DNA from: Microbacterium sp. ABRD28
GTDB lineage: Bacteria > Actinomycetota > Actinomycetes > Actinomycetales > Microbacteriaceae
Reading direction: 5' to 3'
Assembly (NCBI RefSeq): GCF_003850245.1
Contig: NZ_CP031015.1
Coordinates: forward strand, 2,728,001 to 2,792,000
DNA length: 64,000 nucleotides
Under the pieces are notes generated by a model. The model saw only the letters and a program-made list of their open reading frames with translations. It was not told where the DNA came from and searched no databases. Every line of letters starts with the position of its first letter. The stretch's first letter is position 1. A program made the position numbers and the translations under genes. Of this stretch, positions 1-8,956 are shown piece by piece.

Positions 1-1
1 C

Positions 2-769
2 CTCACCCAGGCGGCGTCGATGGTAGACGCCGCGTACGAGGAGCTCTACCGATTCCTGCGCCCGGGAGTGCGCGAGAACGAAGCGGTGGGGCTCGTCGCC
101 AAGACGCTCTACGACCTCGGATCCGAGTACGTCGAGGGGGTCAACGCCATTTCCGGCGAGCGCTGCTCACCGCATCCGCACGTCTTCTCCGACCGCTTGA
201 TCCGACCGGGCGACCCCGCCTTCTTCGACATCCTGCACAGCTACAACGGCTACCGCACCTGCTACTACCGCACGTTCGCCGTCGGGTCGGCGAGCCCCGC
301 GCAGAAGGACGCCTACACCCGGGCACGCGAGTACATGGACCGGGCGATCGCCCTGGTCAAACCCGGAGCGACGACCGCCGACATCGTCGCGGTGTGGCCC
401 GAGGCGAGCGAGTTCGGCTTCCCCGACGAGATGGCGGCGTTCGCCCTGCAGTACGGCCACGGTGTAGGCCTGTCGATCTGGGAGAAGCCCATCTTCTCCC
501 GCCTCACCTCCTTCGATCACCCCGAGACCCTCGAAGAGGGGATGGTGTTCGCACTGGAGACGTATTGGCCGGCCGCCGACGGCTGGGGCGCCGCGCGCAT
601 CGAAGAGGAGGTGGTGGTCACCGCCGACGGCTGCGAGGTCATCACCAAATTCCCCGCGGAAGAACTCATCGTCGCCGGGCGCCGCTACTACACGATCGAC
701 GGGCCGCTGAACCTCAATCGCGATGCGCAATCGCACCTGAACACCGTCTGGGGGCGCGGCGAAGCGTGA
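2..769 (+). CDS. M24-family (aminopeptidase P/creatinase fold) protein, 5' end outside window
   Basis: The reading frame is open from base 2, so the gene probably starts upstream; an internal ATG lies at 20. About 255 residues are visible, the length of the C-terminal pita-bread domain only; full proteins usually carry an extra N-terminal domain. Seen motifs: first Asp in FFDIL, His in QYGHGVGLS, Glu in EEGMVFALE, and Glu in ARIEEEVVV. The second metal Asp expected in a GYxxDxTRT context is replaced (GYRTCYYRTF). It may therefore be a non-canonical or non-metallo M24 enzyme, for example creatinase-like, rather than a true Xaa-Pro peptidase. Its stop overlaps the next start (GTGA), so the two are translationally coupled in a catabolic cluster. 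The substrate is unknown. Confidence 0.8.
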   Translation, partial: LTQAASMVDAAYEELYRFLRPGVRENEAVGLVAKTLYDLGSEYVEGVNAISGERCSPHPHVFSDRLIRPGDPAFFDILHSYNGYRTCYYRTFAVGSASPAQKDAYTRAREYMDRAIALVKPGATTADIVAVWPEASEFGFPDEMAAFALQYGHGVGLSIWEKPIFSRLTSFDHPETLEEGMVFALETYWPAADGWGAARIEEEVVVTADGCEVITKFPAEELIVAGRRYYTIDGPLNLNRDAQSHLNTVWGRGEA

Positions 770-1635
770 GTACGATCGCATTCCTCGGTCTCGGCTCGAT
801 GGGGTCGGCGATGGCCGGTCGCCTGATCGACGCCGGACACGACGTCGTGCTGTGGAACCGCTCGCCGGGCGCCGCCGACCCGCTGGTCGAACGCGGCGGC
901 CGGCGGGCGCCGTCGGCGGCCGAGGCCCTCGCCGTCGACGTGTCGTTCTCGATGCTCGCCGACGACGCGGCGATGACGGCGGTCTTCACCGATGAGGCCG
1001 TCGCCCGCGCTCGCGACGGCATCCACGTCGCGATGGGGTCGATCAGCCCCTCCCTCGCCGACGAGCTCGACACCCGGTTCGGGGCGGTCGGCGCGCGCTA
1101 CGTCGGCGCCCCGGTCCTCGGGCGCCCTGCCGTCGCCGCGGAGGGGAAGCTGAACATCCTCACCGCAGGCCCCGCCGACGCCGTGGACGCCGTCGCTCCC
1201 CTGCTGGATGTCCTGGGAGTGCGCACCTGGCGGCTCGGCACCCGCCCCGCTGTGGCCAACGCGGTCAAGGCGGCGGTGAACTACAACATCATCCACGCCA
1301 TGCAGGCGATCGGCGAGACCGTGGCGATGACCGAGCGCCTCGGCGTCGACCCCGGCCAGTTCACCCGTCTGCTCGCCGAGACGCTGTTCGGAGGGGTCGT
1401 GTACACCGGTTACGGCCGGATCATCGCCGAGCGCGCCTACGACCCGCCGGGGTTCCACATCGCCCTCGGCCGGAAGGACCTCGATCTCGCCCAGCAGGTC
1501 GCGACGTCGGTCGACGTCGATCCCGCCACGCTCCCCGCCCTCATCTCCGTGTTCGATCGCGCCCTCGCCGATCCCGAGCTGAAGGACCTGGACTGGTCCG
1601 CCATCGCGGAGGTGAGCAGACGCCGGCAGAGCTGA
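766..1635 (+). CDS. NAD(P)-dependent 3-hydroxyisobutyrate dehydrogenase-like oxidoreductase
   Basis: 289 residues, the usual length for the beta-hydroxyacid dehydrogenase family. The N-terminus has the Rossmann motif FLGLGSMGSAMAGRL, followed by an NRSPG stretch where NADP-binding members carry the Arg. The helical C-terminal half contains KAAVNYNIIHAMQAIGE, matching the family's conserved Lys-x-x-x-N catalytic region. GTG start at 766 was chosen because it overlaps the previous stop by 4 nt and gives the family N-terminus. It probably oxidises a hydroxy acid or reduces a semialdehyde in the same pathway as the flanking M24 protein and amidohydrolase; the substrate cannot be read from the sequence. 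Confidence 0.88.
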   Translation: MSTIAFLGLGSMGSAMAGRLIDAGHDVVLWNRSPGAADPLVERGGRRAPSAAEALAVDVSFSMLADDAAMTAVFTDEAVARARDGIHVAMGSISPSLADELDTRFGAVGARYVGAPVLGRPAVAAEGKLNILTAGPADAVDAVAPLLDVLGVRTWRLGTRPAVANAVKAAVNYNIIHAMQAIGETVAMTERLGVDPGQFTRLLAETLFGGVVYTGYGRIIAERAYDPPGFHIALGRKDLDLAQQVATSVDVDPATLPALISVFDRALADPELKDLDWSAIAEVSRRRQS

Positions 1636-1704
1636 GACCCGACATCCCGCACCCGCCTCGCCCCACCATCGCAACGAACCGCCCGTCAAGGAGGATGAGC
1701 GTTT

Positions 1705-3132
1705 ATGCCTGAAACCCCGCGGCCGCAGAGCGGCCAGCCCATCGTGTTCCGTCACGGCATCGTCTTGACCATGGACGACGCCCACACGGTCCTTCCCGAC
1801 GGCGATGTCCTCGTCGTCGACGGCAAGATCGCCGAGGTCGGAACGAACCTCTCGGTCCCCGACAACACCTTCGAGATCGACGCCACCGGCGGCATCCTCA
1901 TGCCCGGCATGGTCGACACCCACCGGCACATGTGGCAGACGGCCATGCGCGCCTACGGAGCGGACTGGACGTTGACGCAGTACTTCGTCTGGTACTACCT
2001 GCAGCACGGCGTGAAGTTCCGCCCTCAGGACTACGCAGCCGGAAACCTCATCTCGGCCCTCGACGCGGTCGAGTCCGGCGTCACGACGAGCGTCGACTGG
2101 TCGCACGGCCTGCGCACCCCCGAGCACGGGTGGGCCGCCTACGAGGCCCTGGCGACCTCGCCCGGGCGGTTCGTCTTCGCCTACGGCAACATCCACGTCT
2201 CCCCGTGGGAGTGGACCGCCGATCCCGAGGTGCAGAAGATCCTCACCGCCTCACGGGACGACTCGCGCATGTTCGGCACCCAGATCGCCTTCGACGTGCC
2301 GAACCAGGACGAGAACTTCCCCGAGCTCGCCGCCTACCGCGTCGCGAAGGACCTGGGTCTGCGGGTCACCACCCACGCGGGCGTCTGGGGTGCGACCAAC
2401 GACTGGGGGATCCGCAACGCCTACGCCGCCGGGGTGATGGACGAGGGTTTCACCTACGTCCACGCTGCGACGCTGTCGGCCGACTCGTACCAGAAGATCG
2501 CCGCGACCGGCGGCAACGTCTCCCTCGCCACCGAGTCCGAGGACACGTGCGGCCAGGGCTATCCGCCCGTGCACCAGCTGCGCAAGTACGGCATCCCCAC
2601 CTCGCTCTCGGTCGACACCAGTGTGTGGTTCAGCGCCGACCTGTTCTCGGCCATGCGGGCGACCGTCAACGCCGACCGTGCGCTCGAGCACTACCTCGCT
2701 CATCAGCTCGAGCCGGCCGAGACCGTGACGCACGTGAAGCTCCGCGCGGAGGACGTCGTGCACATGGCCACCCGCGGCGGCGCGCAGGCGCTCGGCAAGG
2801 ACGGCGAGATCGGGTCGCTGGAGAAGGGCAAGCTCGCCGACGTCGTGCTGCTGAAGAACGAGCACTCCGCCACCTGGGCGCCGCTGGTGAACCCCTGGGG
2901 GCAGGTCGTCTACCAGGCCCAGCGCGGCGACGTGCACACGGTGCTCGTCGGCGGCGAGGTCGTCAAGGCCGAGGGGCGCCTCGTGGCGGGCGATCTCGCG
3001 GGCGTCAAGGCGAAGCTCGACGACACGATCGCCCACCTCGAACGTGAGGTCGGCGACGACTGGGTCGCGGGGATGCATCCCGAGATCCCCGAGGTCGAGG
3101 TGCTCTACAACCCCTACCAGTACAAGAAGTGA
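1705..3132 (+). CDS. Metal-dependent amidohydrolase (Trz/Atz/MTA-SAH deaminase-like)
   Basis: 475 residues. The beta-strand that opens the TIM barrel carries the metal motif as MPGMVDTHRHMWQ; a later His follows in VTTHAG, and an Asp in SLSVDTSVW is the likely general metal ligand. The C-terminus GSLEKGKLADVVLL is the typical closing beta-sandwich of the subtype that contains N-ethylammeline chlorohydrolase, TrzN/AtzB and cytosine or guanine deaminases. A strong Shine-Dalgarno AAGGAGGA lies at 1688-1695. It follows the dehydrogenase by 69 nt and is probably co-transcribed. The reaction is likely deamination or dechlorination of a heterocycle, but this is a family-level inference. Confidence 0.88.
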   Translation: MPETPRPQSGQPIVFRHGIVLTMDDAHTVLPDGDVLVVDGKIAEVGTNLSVPDNTFEIDATGGILMPGMVDTHRHMWQTAMRAYGADWTLTQYFVWYYLQHGVKFRPQDYAAGNLISALDAVESGVTTSVDWSHGLRTPEHGWAAYEALATSPGRFVFAYGNIHVSPWEWTADPEVQKILTASRDDSRMFGTQIAFDVPNQDENFPELAAYRVAKDLGLRVTTHAGVWGATNDWGIRNAYAAGVMDEGFTYVHAATLSADSYQKIAATGGNVSLATESEDTCGQGYPPVHQLRKYGIPTSLSVDTSVWFSADLFSAMRATVNADRALEHYLAHQLEPAETVTHVKLRAEDVVHMATRGGAQALGKDGEIGSLEKGKLADVVLLKNEHSATWAPLVNPWGQVVYQAQRGDVHTVLVGGEVVKAEGRLVAGDLAGVKAKLDDTIAHLEREVGDDWVAGMHPEIPEVEVLYNPYQYKK

Positions 3133-3155
3133 CCGTCCCCCTCCGCGGGTGACGG

Positions 3156-3195
3156 CCGGGGGCGGCGTCGCGACGAAGCCGGACGCCGCCCCCGG
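3156..3195. terminator. Bidirectional terminator hairpin
   Basis: Perfect 14-bp inverted repeat (3156-3169 with 3182-3195) between the convergent amidohydrolase and rlmB genes. It is very GC-rich with no long T tract on either side, as is common in actinobacteria. Confidence 0.65.
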
Positions 3196-4194
3196 TCATC
3201 CCGTCGGCTTCGCGGCCCGCAGCGTCGCGACCTGGTAGAGGGCGACGGATGCCGCGATGCCGGCGTTCAACGACTCCGCGGCCGCGGAGATCGGAATCGA
3301 CACGATCTGATCGCAGGTCTCCGTCACGAGCCGCGACAGTCCCTTGCCTTCGGAGCCCACGACGATCACCACCGGCCGATCGGCGAGCTGCAGGTCGGGG
3401 AGGGCGATGTCTCCCCCGCCGTCGAGGCCCAGCACGAAGACGCCCTGCTTCTTGAACTCCTTCAGCGTCGTGGTGAGGTTGGCCGCGAGCGCCACGGGCA
3501 CCCGGGCCGCTGCTCCCGCGCTGGTCTTCCACGCCGCCGAGTTGACCCCCGCCGAGCGTCGCTGCGGCACGAGGATCCCCTGTCCGCCGAACGCCGCGGT
3601 GGAGCGGATGATCGCGCCGAGATTGCGCGGGTCGGTGATGCCGTCCAGGGCCACGAGCAGCGGGGTCTGACCGCTGTCGACGATCTTCTCGAGCAGGTCC
3701 TGCGGATGGGCGTACTCGTAGGGCGGCACCTTGAGCGCCACCCCCTGATGCACACCGTCGAATCCCGCCATCCGATCGAGCTCGGGACGGGTGACCTCCA
3801 AGACCGGGATGTCGCGGTGCGTCGCGATCGCGAGCATCTCCTTGACCCGGTCGTCCATCTCTACACGCTGCGCGATGTAGAGGGCGGTCGCCGGGATCTT
3901 CGCCCGCAGCGCCTCGAGGACGGAATTGCGACCGGTGACGTTCTCGGTGTCTTCGTCCTTCTTCGGAGCACGGCGCGGCGCGGTCGTGCCGGCACCGCTC
4001 GAGCGTCCCTTGCCGCCCGCAGCCGCATACCGCTCGGCGGCCGCCTTGCGCTTACCGGCAGGGTGCCACGCGCGATCCTCGGCCTTCGGTGTCGGACCGC
4101 GACCCTCGAGCGAGCGGCGGTTCTTGCCTCCCGAGCCCTTGGTGGCGCCCTTCTTCTTGCCGCGACCGGCGGCGGGGTTACCTGGCTTAGCCAT
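3196..4194 (-). CDS. rlmB: 23S rRNA (guanosine-2'-O-)-methyltransferase RlmB (TrmH/SpoU family)
   Basis: 332 residues. A basic, Lys/Gly/Ala-rich N-terminal extension of about 90 residues, typical of actinobacterial members, precedes the substrate-binding domain (VTGRNSVLEALR). The trefoil-knot methyltransferase domain shows the three SpoU motifs: DGITDPRNLGAIIRS, VIVVGSEGKGLSRL and VSIPISAAAESLNAGIAAS. It methylates a guanosine 2'-OH in the 23S rRNA peptidyl-transferase region using SAM. The start overlaps the 3' end of cysS by 8 nt, giving a cysS-rlmB operon that is conserved in actinobacteria. Confidence 0.95.
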   Translation of the reverse strand: MAKPGNPAAGRGKKKGATKGSGGKNRRSLEGRGPTPKAEDRAWHPAGKRKAAAERYAAAGGKGRSSGAGTTAPRRAPKKDEDTENVTGRNSVLEALRAKIPATALYIAQRVEMDDRVKEMLAIATHRDIPVLEVTRPELDRMAGFDGVHQGVALKVPPYEYAHPQDLLEKIVDSGQTPLLVALDGITDPRNLGAIIRSTAAFGGQGILVPQRRSAGVNSAAWKTSAGAAARVPVALAANLTTTLKEFKKQGVFVLGLDGGGDIALPDLQLADRPVVIVVGSEGKGLSRLVTETCDQIVSIPISAAAESLNAGIAASVALYQVATLRAAKPTG

Positions 4195-5593
4195 TCGTCA
4201 GACTCCAATGCGTTCCATCGGCGGTGTCCTCCAGGACCACGCCTGCTGCGGCGATCGCATCGCGGATGCGATCCGCGCTCGCCCAATCCTTCTCGGCGCG
4301 CGCTCGTGCGCGCTGCGCGATCATCGTGTGCACCAGCGCGTCGAGGGCCGCAGCCTCGGCCCCGCCCCCGGAGCGCCAGCGGGGGTCTTCCGGATCGATG
4401 CCGAGGATGCCCACGCAGACGGCGACATCGGCCCACGCCGCGCGCGCGGCATCCTTCTCCCCCGCATCCAGCGCGGTGTTGCCCTGCCGCACCCGCTCAT
4501 GGACGACGGCGAGGGCCTGCGGCACGTTGAGGTCGTCGTCCATCGCGACGGCGAACGCGTCGGGAACGGTCGCGGCCACCACCGTGTCGTCCTCGGCCTG
4601 CGCGAGCGTGCGGGCAGCGCGCTCGAGGAACGAGCGGATCCGCTCGATCGCGGCGGACGCCTCCTCGAAGCTCGAGGCCGTGATATCCAGGCTCGAGCGG
4701 TAGTGGGCGGCGGCGAGCGCGTAGCGCACGACGAGGGGATCGTGCTCGCGGAGGACGTCGGCGGCCAGGAGGTAGTTGCCGAGCGACTTCGACATCTTCT
4801 GGTCTCCGACGGTCACCAGACCGTTGTGCACCCAGTAACGCGCGAAGCCGTCTCCAGCAGCCGCAGACTGGGCGAGCTCGTTCTCGTGATGCGGGAAGCG
4901 GAGGTCCAATCCGCCGCCGTGGATGTCGAATGCGGGACCGAGATAGCGCCGCGACATCGCCGAGCACTCGATGTGCCAGCCGGGTCGCCCGGGGCCCCAC
5001 GGCGATTCCCAGGTCGCCGACTCGGGTTCGTCGGATTTCGCGCCCTTCCACAGCGCGAAATCACGGGGGTCGCGCTTGCCGCGAGGATCGGCGTCGGCGG
5101 CCGGTTCCATCGCGTCGAGACTCTGCCGCGTCAGTTCGCCGTACGACGGCCACGAGCGCACGTCGAAGTAGACATCACCCGCCGCGGCATAGGCGTGCCC
5201 GCGCTGGATGAGCCGCTCGATGAGGGCGAGCATCTGGGGAATCGATCCGGTCGCCCGGGGTTCGTAGGTGGGGGGAAGGATGCCGATCTCGGCGTAGGCG
5301 CGCGAAAACTGCTGCTCCATGCGATAGGCCAGAGCCCACCAGGTCTCGAGGTCCGTCGCGTTGGCCAGGACCTTGTCGTCGATGTCGGTGACGTTGCGCA
5401 CGAAGGTCACCCGGCCGTACCGGTGCCGGAGCCACCGCCGAAGGATGTCGAAGCTCAGGGCCCCGCGGAGGTGCCCGATGTGCGGGCCGGACTGCACGGT
5501 CGGCCCGCACACGTACACGGTGATCTCGGCGGGGTCGAGCGGCACGAAGTCGCGCAGGGCCTGCGCTTTCGTGTCGTAGAGCCGGAGGGTCAC
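4187..5593 (-). CDS. cysS: Cysteinyl-tRNA synthetase
   Basis: 468 residues, normal for class Ia CysRS. The zinc Cys in YVCGPTVQSGPHIGHLRG is directly followed by the HIGH signature, and the KMSKS loop is DQKMSKSLGNYL. Further zinc ligands lie in WHIECSAMS and FPHHENELAQS. It charges tRNA-Cys in the cytoplasm. The GTG start at 5593 has no Shine-Dalgarno but stands exactly 6 nt after a TAGGCT -10 box, so a leaderless mRNA is likely. Downstream it runs into rlmB. A mycothiol ligase paralogue (MshC) is excluded by the full length and the synteny with ispDF/carD. Confidence 0.97.
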   Translation of the reverse strand: MTLRLYDTKAQALRDFVPLDPAEITVYVCGPTVQSGPHIGHLRGALSFDILRRWLRHRYGRVTFVRNVTDIDDKVLANATDLETWWALAYRMEQQFSRAYAEIGILPPTYEPRATGSIPQMLALIERLIQRGHAYAAAGDVYFDVRSWPSYGELTRQSLDAMEPAADADPRGKRDPRDFALWKGAKSDEPESATWESPWGPGRPGWHIECSAMSRRYLGPAFDIHGGGLDLRFPHHENELAQSAAAGDGFARYWVHNGLVTVGDQKMSKSLGNYLLAADVLREHDPLVVRYALAAAHYRSSLDITASSFEEASAAIERIRSFLERAARTLAQAEDDTVVAATVPDAFAVAMDDDLNVPQALAVVHERVRQGNTALDAGEKDAARAAWADVAVCVGILGIDPEDPRWRSGGGAEAAALDALVHTMIAQRARARAEKDWASADRIRDAIAAAGVVLEDTADGTHWSLTNG

Positions 5594-5599
5594 CGATCC

Positions 5600-5605
5600 A
5601 GCCTA
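5600..5605 (-). promoter_or_regulatory. -10 box of cysS (leaderless type)
   Basis: TAGGCT on the minus strand, with 6 nt to the cysS GTG. This spacing puts +1 at the start codon. Confidence 0.6.
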
Positions 5606-5660
5606 CCGGCGCGTCTGTCCGTCCCACGCGGGGCTGTCCCGGCGCGAAGGGCCGGGCCGG

Positions 5661-5666
5661 TAGAAC
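5661..5666 (+). promoter_or_regulatory. -10 box of the EamA/GNAT operon (leaderless type)
   Basis: TAGAAC with 6 nt to the GTG at 5673; no Shine-Dalgarno is present. It is divergent from the cysS promoter. Confidence 0.55.
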
Positions 5667-5672
5667 TGTAGG

Positions 5673-6605
5673 GTGCACGTGTTCGCCGTCCTCGCCGCCG
5701 CTGTGCTGTTCGGCACGACCGGCACGTCGCAGGCCCTCGGTCCCGACGACACCACCCCCCTGTCCATCGGCGTCATGCGCATGGTCATCGGCGGCACCGG
5801 ACTCGCTCTGCTGGCCGGACTCCTCGCGCGACGCCATGCCCGGCGACGCCCCGCGGACGCACCCCCGACGCCGCGTCCGGGCTTCCGCCCCCTCCTGCTC
5901 ATGGCCGTCACCGGGATCTGCCTCGCGCTCTATCAGCCGCTGTTCTTCCTCGGCACCGAGCGCAACGGCGTCGCCGTCGGGACGGTGGTGGCCCTGGGGT
6001 CGGCCCCGGTGATGGCCGGATTGCTCGAGTGGCTGCTCACCCGGCGTCTGCCCAGCGCCACATGGGTCGTGGCGACCGGTGCCGCCACGATCGGCGTCGT
6101 GCTGCTGGGCGCCGGGGGTGACGCCGCCGGCGGCGGCGGGACGGATCCCGCGGGCCTTCTGGGTTCGCTCGGCGCGGCGGCCACCTTCGCGGTCATCGCG
6201 AACGTGCAGCGACGGCTGCTGGATGCGGGGTGGGATCCCTTCACGGTCGTCGGCGGGATGGGGGCGAGTTCGGCTCTTGTGGCCCTGCCCGCCCTGCCGT
6301 TCGTGGACGTGTCGTGGCTCGGCGAACCGGCGGGGCTCGCGATGGCGCTCTGGCTGGGTCTCGGTACCATCTCCGTCGCCTACGTCCTGTTCACCTGGGG
6401 GCTCGGCGGCCTCACGGCGGCGACCGCCGCGACCCTCACCCTCGGTGAGCCGCTGACCGCCGCCATCCTCGGGCTCACGGTCCTGGGCGAACGCCTCTCG
6501 GTGCTCGCGGTGATCGGTCTCGTCGTCCTGGGGATCGGCCTCGCCCTCCTCGCCCGGGGATCGCGCGCGCCGCGCGATCCCCAACCCTTCGCGGTGGAGG
6601 GCTGA
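5673..6605 (+). CDS. EamA/DMT-family membrane transporter
   Basis: 310 residues, strongly hydrophobic, with about ten predicted membrane helices in two EamA repeats (the first helix is HVFAVLAAAVLFGTTGTSQA; the second repeat begins around residue 165). The repeat ends with TLGEPLTAAILGLTVLGE, the typical glutamate-containing EamA motif. Such proteins export small metabolites or amino acids; the substrate is unknown. The GTG start fits a leaderless transcript from the TAGAAC box. The stop overlaps the ATG of the GNAT gene by 1 nt (TGATG), so the two form an operon. This pair sits between cysS and ispDF, which are adjacent in many relatives, so it may be a lineage insertion. Confidence 0.9.
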   Translation: MHVFAVLAAAVLFGTTGTSQALGPDDTTPLSIGVMRMVIGGTGLALLAGLLARRHARRRPADAPPTPRPGFRPLLLMAVTGICLALYQPLFFLGTERNGVAVGTVVALGSAPVMAGLLEWLLTRRLPSATWVVATGAATIGVVLLGAGGDAAGGGGTDPAGLLGSLGAAATFAVIANVQRRLLDAGWDPFTVVGGMGASSALVALPALPFVDVSWLGEPAGLAMALWLGLGTISVAYVLFTWGLGGLTAATAATLTLGEPLTAAILGLTVLGERLSVLAVIGLVVLGIGLALLARGSRAPRDPQPFAVEG

Positions 6606-7069
6606 TGACCGTGTTCGCCCTGCGTCGGGCCGCAACCGCCGATCCGCCGGTGCGGAATCTCATCGACGTCCACCTGCGCGACATGCACGGCCTCTCACCC
6701 GAGGGGAGCGTGCACGCCCTCGGCGCGGACGCGCTGGATGTCGCGTCGGTGGAACTCTGGGCGGCATGGGACGGTGCCGTGCTGGCGGGCGTCGGAGCGC
6801 TGGCCGCCCTGGACGCCGATCGGGGAGAGCTGAAATCCATGAGGGTCGCCGACGAGTACCGCGGCCGCGGCGTCGGGCGAATGATCCTGCGACACCTGAT
6901 CGAGCGTGCCCGGCAGCGCGGCATGACCTCGCTCTGGCTGGAGACGGGGTCGGCGCCGGCTTTCGCACCGGCCCGCGGGCTCTATTTCAGCGAGGGATTC
7001 GTCCTGTGCGAGCCCTTCGGCGGTTACTCCCCCGATCCGCACTCGGTCTTCCTGACCCGGCGCGTGTGA
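6605..7069 (+). CDS. GNAT-family N-acetyltransferase
   Basis: 154 residues. Acetyl-CoA-binding motif A is seen as ELKSMRVADEYRGRGVGRMI (Q/RxxGxG/A form RGRGVG), followed by an amphipathic helix and LWLETGSAPAFAPARGLYFSEGF, typical of the small YjhQ/PA4026-like acetyltransferases. It is translationally coupled to the EamA exporter, which suggests that the two handle the same amine or amino-acid compound (acetylate or export). This functional link is inference from the operon. Confidence 0.88.
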   Translation: MTVFALRRAATADPPVRNLIDVHLRDMHGLSPEGSVHALGADALDVASVELWAAWDGAVLAGVGALAALDADRGELKSMRVADEYRGRGVGRMILRHLIERARQRGMTSLWLETGSAPAFAPARGLYFSEGFVLCEPFGGYSPDPHSVFLTRRV

Positions 7070-7090
7070 TCCCCGCCGCCGCGGCTGCGC

Positions 7091-8293
7091 TCAGGCGGGC
7101 AGGACGAGCGCGACCGCGAAGGCGGCCACACCGTCACCGCGGCCGGTGAAGCCGAGCCCGTCCGTCGTCGTCGCCGACACCGACACGGGCACTCCGCCCA
7201 GCGCCCGGGAGAGCACCGTCTCGGCTTCGGCACGTCGCGCGGCGAACCGCGGCCGCCGCGCCTGGATCTGCACCGAGACGTTCCCGATCCGGAAACCGGC
7301 CTCGCCGAGGAGCGCGCGCGTGCGGGCGAGGAAAGCGTCGGCATGCGCACCGGCGAACTCCGGTCGGTCGGTGCCGAAGTGGGTGCCGATGTCGCCGAGA
7401 CCTGCTGCCGCCAGCAGGGCGTCGACGATCGCATGAGCGACCGCGTCTCCGTCGGAGTGTCCCGAGAGCGCGGGCTCGCCCGGCCATTCGAGTCCGGCGA
7501 GCCAGAGCGACCCGTCGCCGCCGACGGCATGGACGTCGGTGCCGATCCCCACGCGTGGGGACGCGAGAACACGATGCAGGGATGACTCCGCGGCCGCCAG
7601 CGGCTGGACGGCGACGAGCCTGCGAGCCCGGTCGAGATCGGCGGGGGTGGTGATCTTGAATGCCCGCTCGTCGCCCTGCACCGCGAGCACCACGTGTCCG
7701 GCCTCGCCGACGAGCGCCGCGTCGTCGGTGAACTCCGCCGTCGCCGAGCGATAGGCCGTTTCGAGGATGTCGCGACGGAACCCCTGCGGTGTCTGCGCCG
7801 CGGAGAGTTCGCTGCGATCGACCACGCCGACGATGAGGTCATCCTGCACGCGCTTGATGGTGTCGACGACCGGGAGCACCGGCACCGCGCCGGCATGGCC
7901 CAGCTCGAGGGCGGCGATGACCCGGTCGAACACCTCGGACGGTGTCAGGCAGCGCGCAGCGTCGTGCACGAGGACGTAGTCCACGTCCGGCCAGAGCGCG
8001 TCGATGCCCGCCGCGACGGACGACTGCCGCGAGGCGCCTCCCGTCACGACGGTGACGAGATCGCGTCGGTCGCCCGCGGTCTCCAGCGCGTCGGTGAGGG
8101 CGTCGCCCTCGCGACCGGCCGGCGCGACGATCACGACCTGCGCCGCTCCCGCCTCGAAGACGCGCACGAGCGCGTGACGCAGGATGGTGTGGTCGTCCAG
8201 TCCGACGAATGCCTTCGGTCCGGCGCCCAGGCGGGTGCCGGAGCCCGCCGCGACGACGATGATCGCGACGCGGGGAACGGGGGTGATGCTCAC
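7091..8293 (-). CDS. ispDF: Bifunctional IspD/IspF: MEP cytidylyltransferase and MECDP synthase
   Basis: 400 residues, a fusion of two consecutive MEP-pathway enzymes. Residues about 1-230 are IspD: nucleotide-binding [18 protein letters not shown], then [17 protein letters not shown] and the [10 protein letters not shown] end. From about 245 the IspF domain begins with [13 protein letters not shown] (metal Asp and His), followed by [19 protein letters not shown] and GDIGTHFG. Together they convert MEP to CDP-ME and later CDP-MEP to MEcPP for isoprenoid synthesis. The GTG start lies 6 nt after a TAGCGT box. carD lies 16 bp upstream in the same direction, as in other actinobacteria, where the two enzymes are often separate genes. 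Confidence 0.96.
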   Translation of the reverse strand: MSITPVPRVAIIVVAAGSGTRLGAGPKAFVGLDDHTILRHALVRVFEAGAAQVVIVAPAGREGDALTDALETAGDRRDLVTVVTGGASRQSSVAAGIDALWPDVDYVLVHDAARCLTPSEVFDRVIAALELGHAGAVPVLPVVDTIKRVQDDLIVGVVDRSELSAAQTPQGFRRDILETAYRSATAEFTDDAALVGEAGHVVLAVQGDERAFKITTPADLDRARRLVAVQPLAAAESSLHRVLASPRVGIGTDVHAVGGDGSLWLAGLEWPGEPALSGHSDGDAVAHAIVDALLAAAGLGDIGTHFGTDRPEFAGAHADAFLARTRALLGEAGFRIGNVSVQIQARRPRFAARRAEAETVLSRALGGVPVSVSATTTDGLGFTGRGDGVAAFAVALVLPA

Positions 8294-8299
8294 ACCCCC

Positions 8300-8305
8300 A
8301 CGCTA
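8300..8305 (-). promoter_or_regulatory. -10 box of ispDF (leaderless type)
   Basis: TAGCGT on the minus strand, 6 nt before the ispDF GTG. It lies in the short gap after carD, so it would be an internal promoter of a carD-ispDF operon. Confidence 0.5.
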
Positions 8306-8309
8306 TCGA

Positions 8310-8792
8310 CTACGAGGCCAGAACCTCGTCGAGAAGGACGCTGGCCTTCTCTTCATCGGTCTTCTCCGCCAGCGCGAGCTCGGAGATGAGGATCTGCTTC
8401 GCCTTCGCGAGCATCCGCTTCTCGCCCGCCGACAGACCGCGGTCCTGATCGCGGCGCCACAGGTCGCGGACGACCTCGCTCACCTTGATGACATCACCCG
8501 AGGCGAGCTTCTCGAGGTTCGCCTTGTATCGGCGCGACCAGTTCGTCGGCTCTTCGGTGAAGGGAGCGCGAAGAACGTCGAAGACGCGCTCGAGGCCTTC
8601 CTTGCCGATCACATCACGGACCCCGACCAGGTCGACGTTGTCAGCGGGAACCTCGATGGTGAGATCGCCCTGTGTGACGCGGAGCTTCAGATAGACCTTC
8701 TCTTCGCCTTTGATGATGCGGGTCTTCACTTCCGCGATCGTCGCTGCCCCGTGATGGGGGTAGACGACCGTTTCGCCAACCTCAAAAAGCAT
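8310..8792 (-). CDS. carD: CarD-family RNA polymerase-binding transcription regulator
   Basis: 160 residues from the ATG at 8792, which gives the family N-terminus [17 protein letters not shown] and has a Shine-Dalgarno (GAAAGGA) just upstream; a longer in-frame ATG at 8837 adds non-conserved residues. The N-terminal Tudor-like RNAP-interaction domain ends near residue 60. The C-terminal helical DNA-binding domain has [19 protein letters not shown] and [19 protein letters not shown], nearly identical to mycobacterial CarD, including the Trp that wedges the -10 bubble. It stabilises the RNAP open complex, mainly at rRNA and other housekeeping promoters. Confidence 0.96.
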   Translation of the reverse strand: MLFEVGETVVYPHHGAATIAEVKTRIIKGEEKVYLKLRVTQGDLTIEVPADNVDLVGVRDVIGKEGLERVFDVLRAPFTEEPTNWSRRYKANLEKLASGDVIKVSEVVRDLWRRDQDRGLSAGEKRMLAKAKQILISELALAEKTDEEKASVLLDEVLAS

Positions 8793-8916
8793 GGAGTTAT
8801 GTCCTTTCGGCAACGTCCAGGATACCACAGGCGACATACGCTAGAGTTCGCCGGTCCACCGCACCGCCGCACCGATCCCGACCCCCGCGTGGCCCGGCTC
8901 GACCGGGCGCACCCCA

Positions 8917-8922
8917 TAGAAT
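8917..8922 (+). promoter_or_regulatory. -10 box upstream of lipoprotein gene
   Basis: TAGAAT, about 35 nt before the GTG at 8957, leaving a short leader that contains GGGAGGA. It is divergent from carD. Confidence 0.5.
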
Positions 8923-8956
8923 GCAAGGGTTGCCGCCATCCGTTCCGGGAGGATCC

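Noticed and set aside
688..2196. 502-codon minus-strand frame across the dehydrogenase and amidohydrolase genes
   Set aside because: It crosses two well-supported plus-strand genes and an intergenic Shine-Dalgarno; no motif is present.
8310..8837. Longer CarD starting at 8837
   Set aside because: The extra 15 residues are not part of the CarD family and would include the Shine-Dalgarno of the conserved ATG at 8792.
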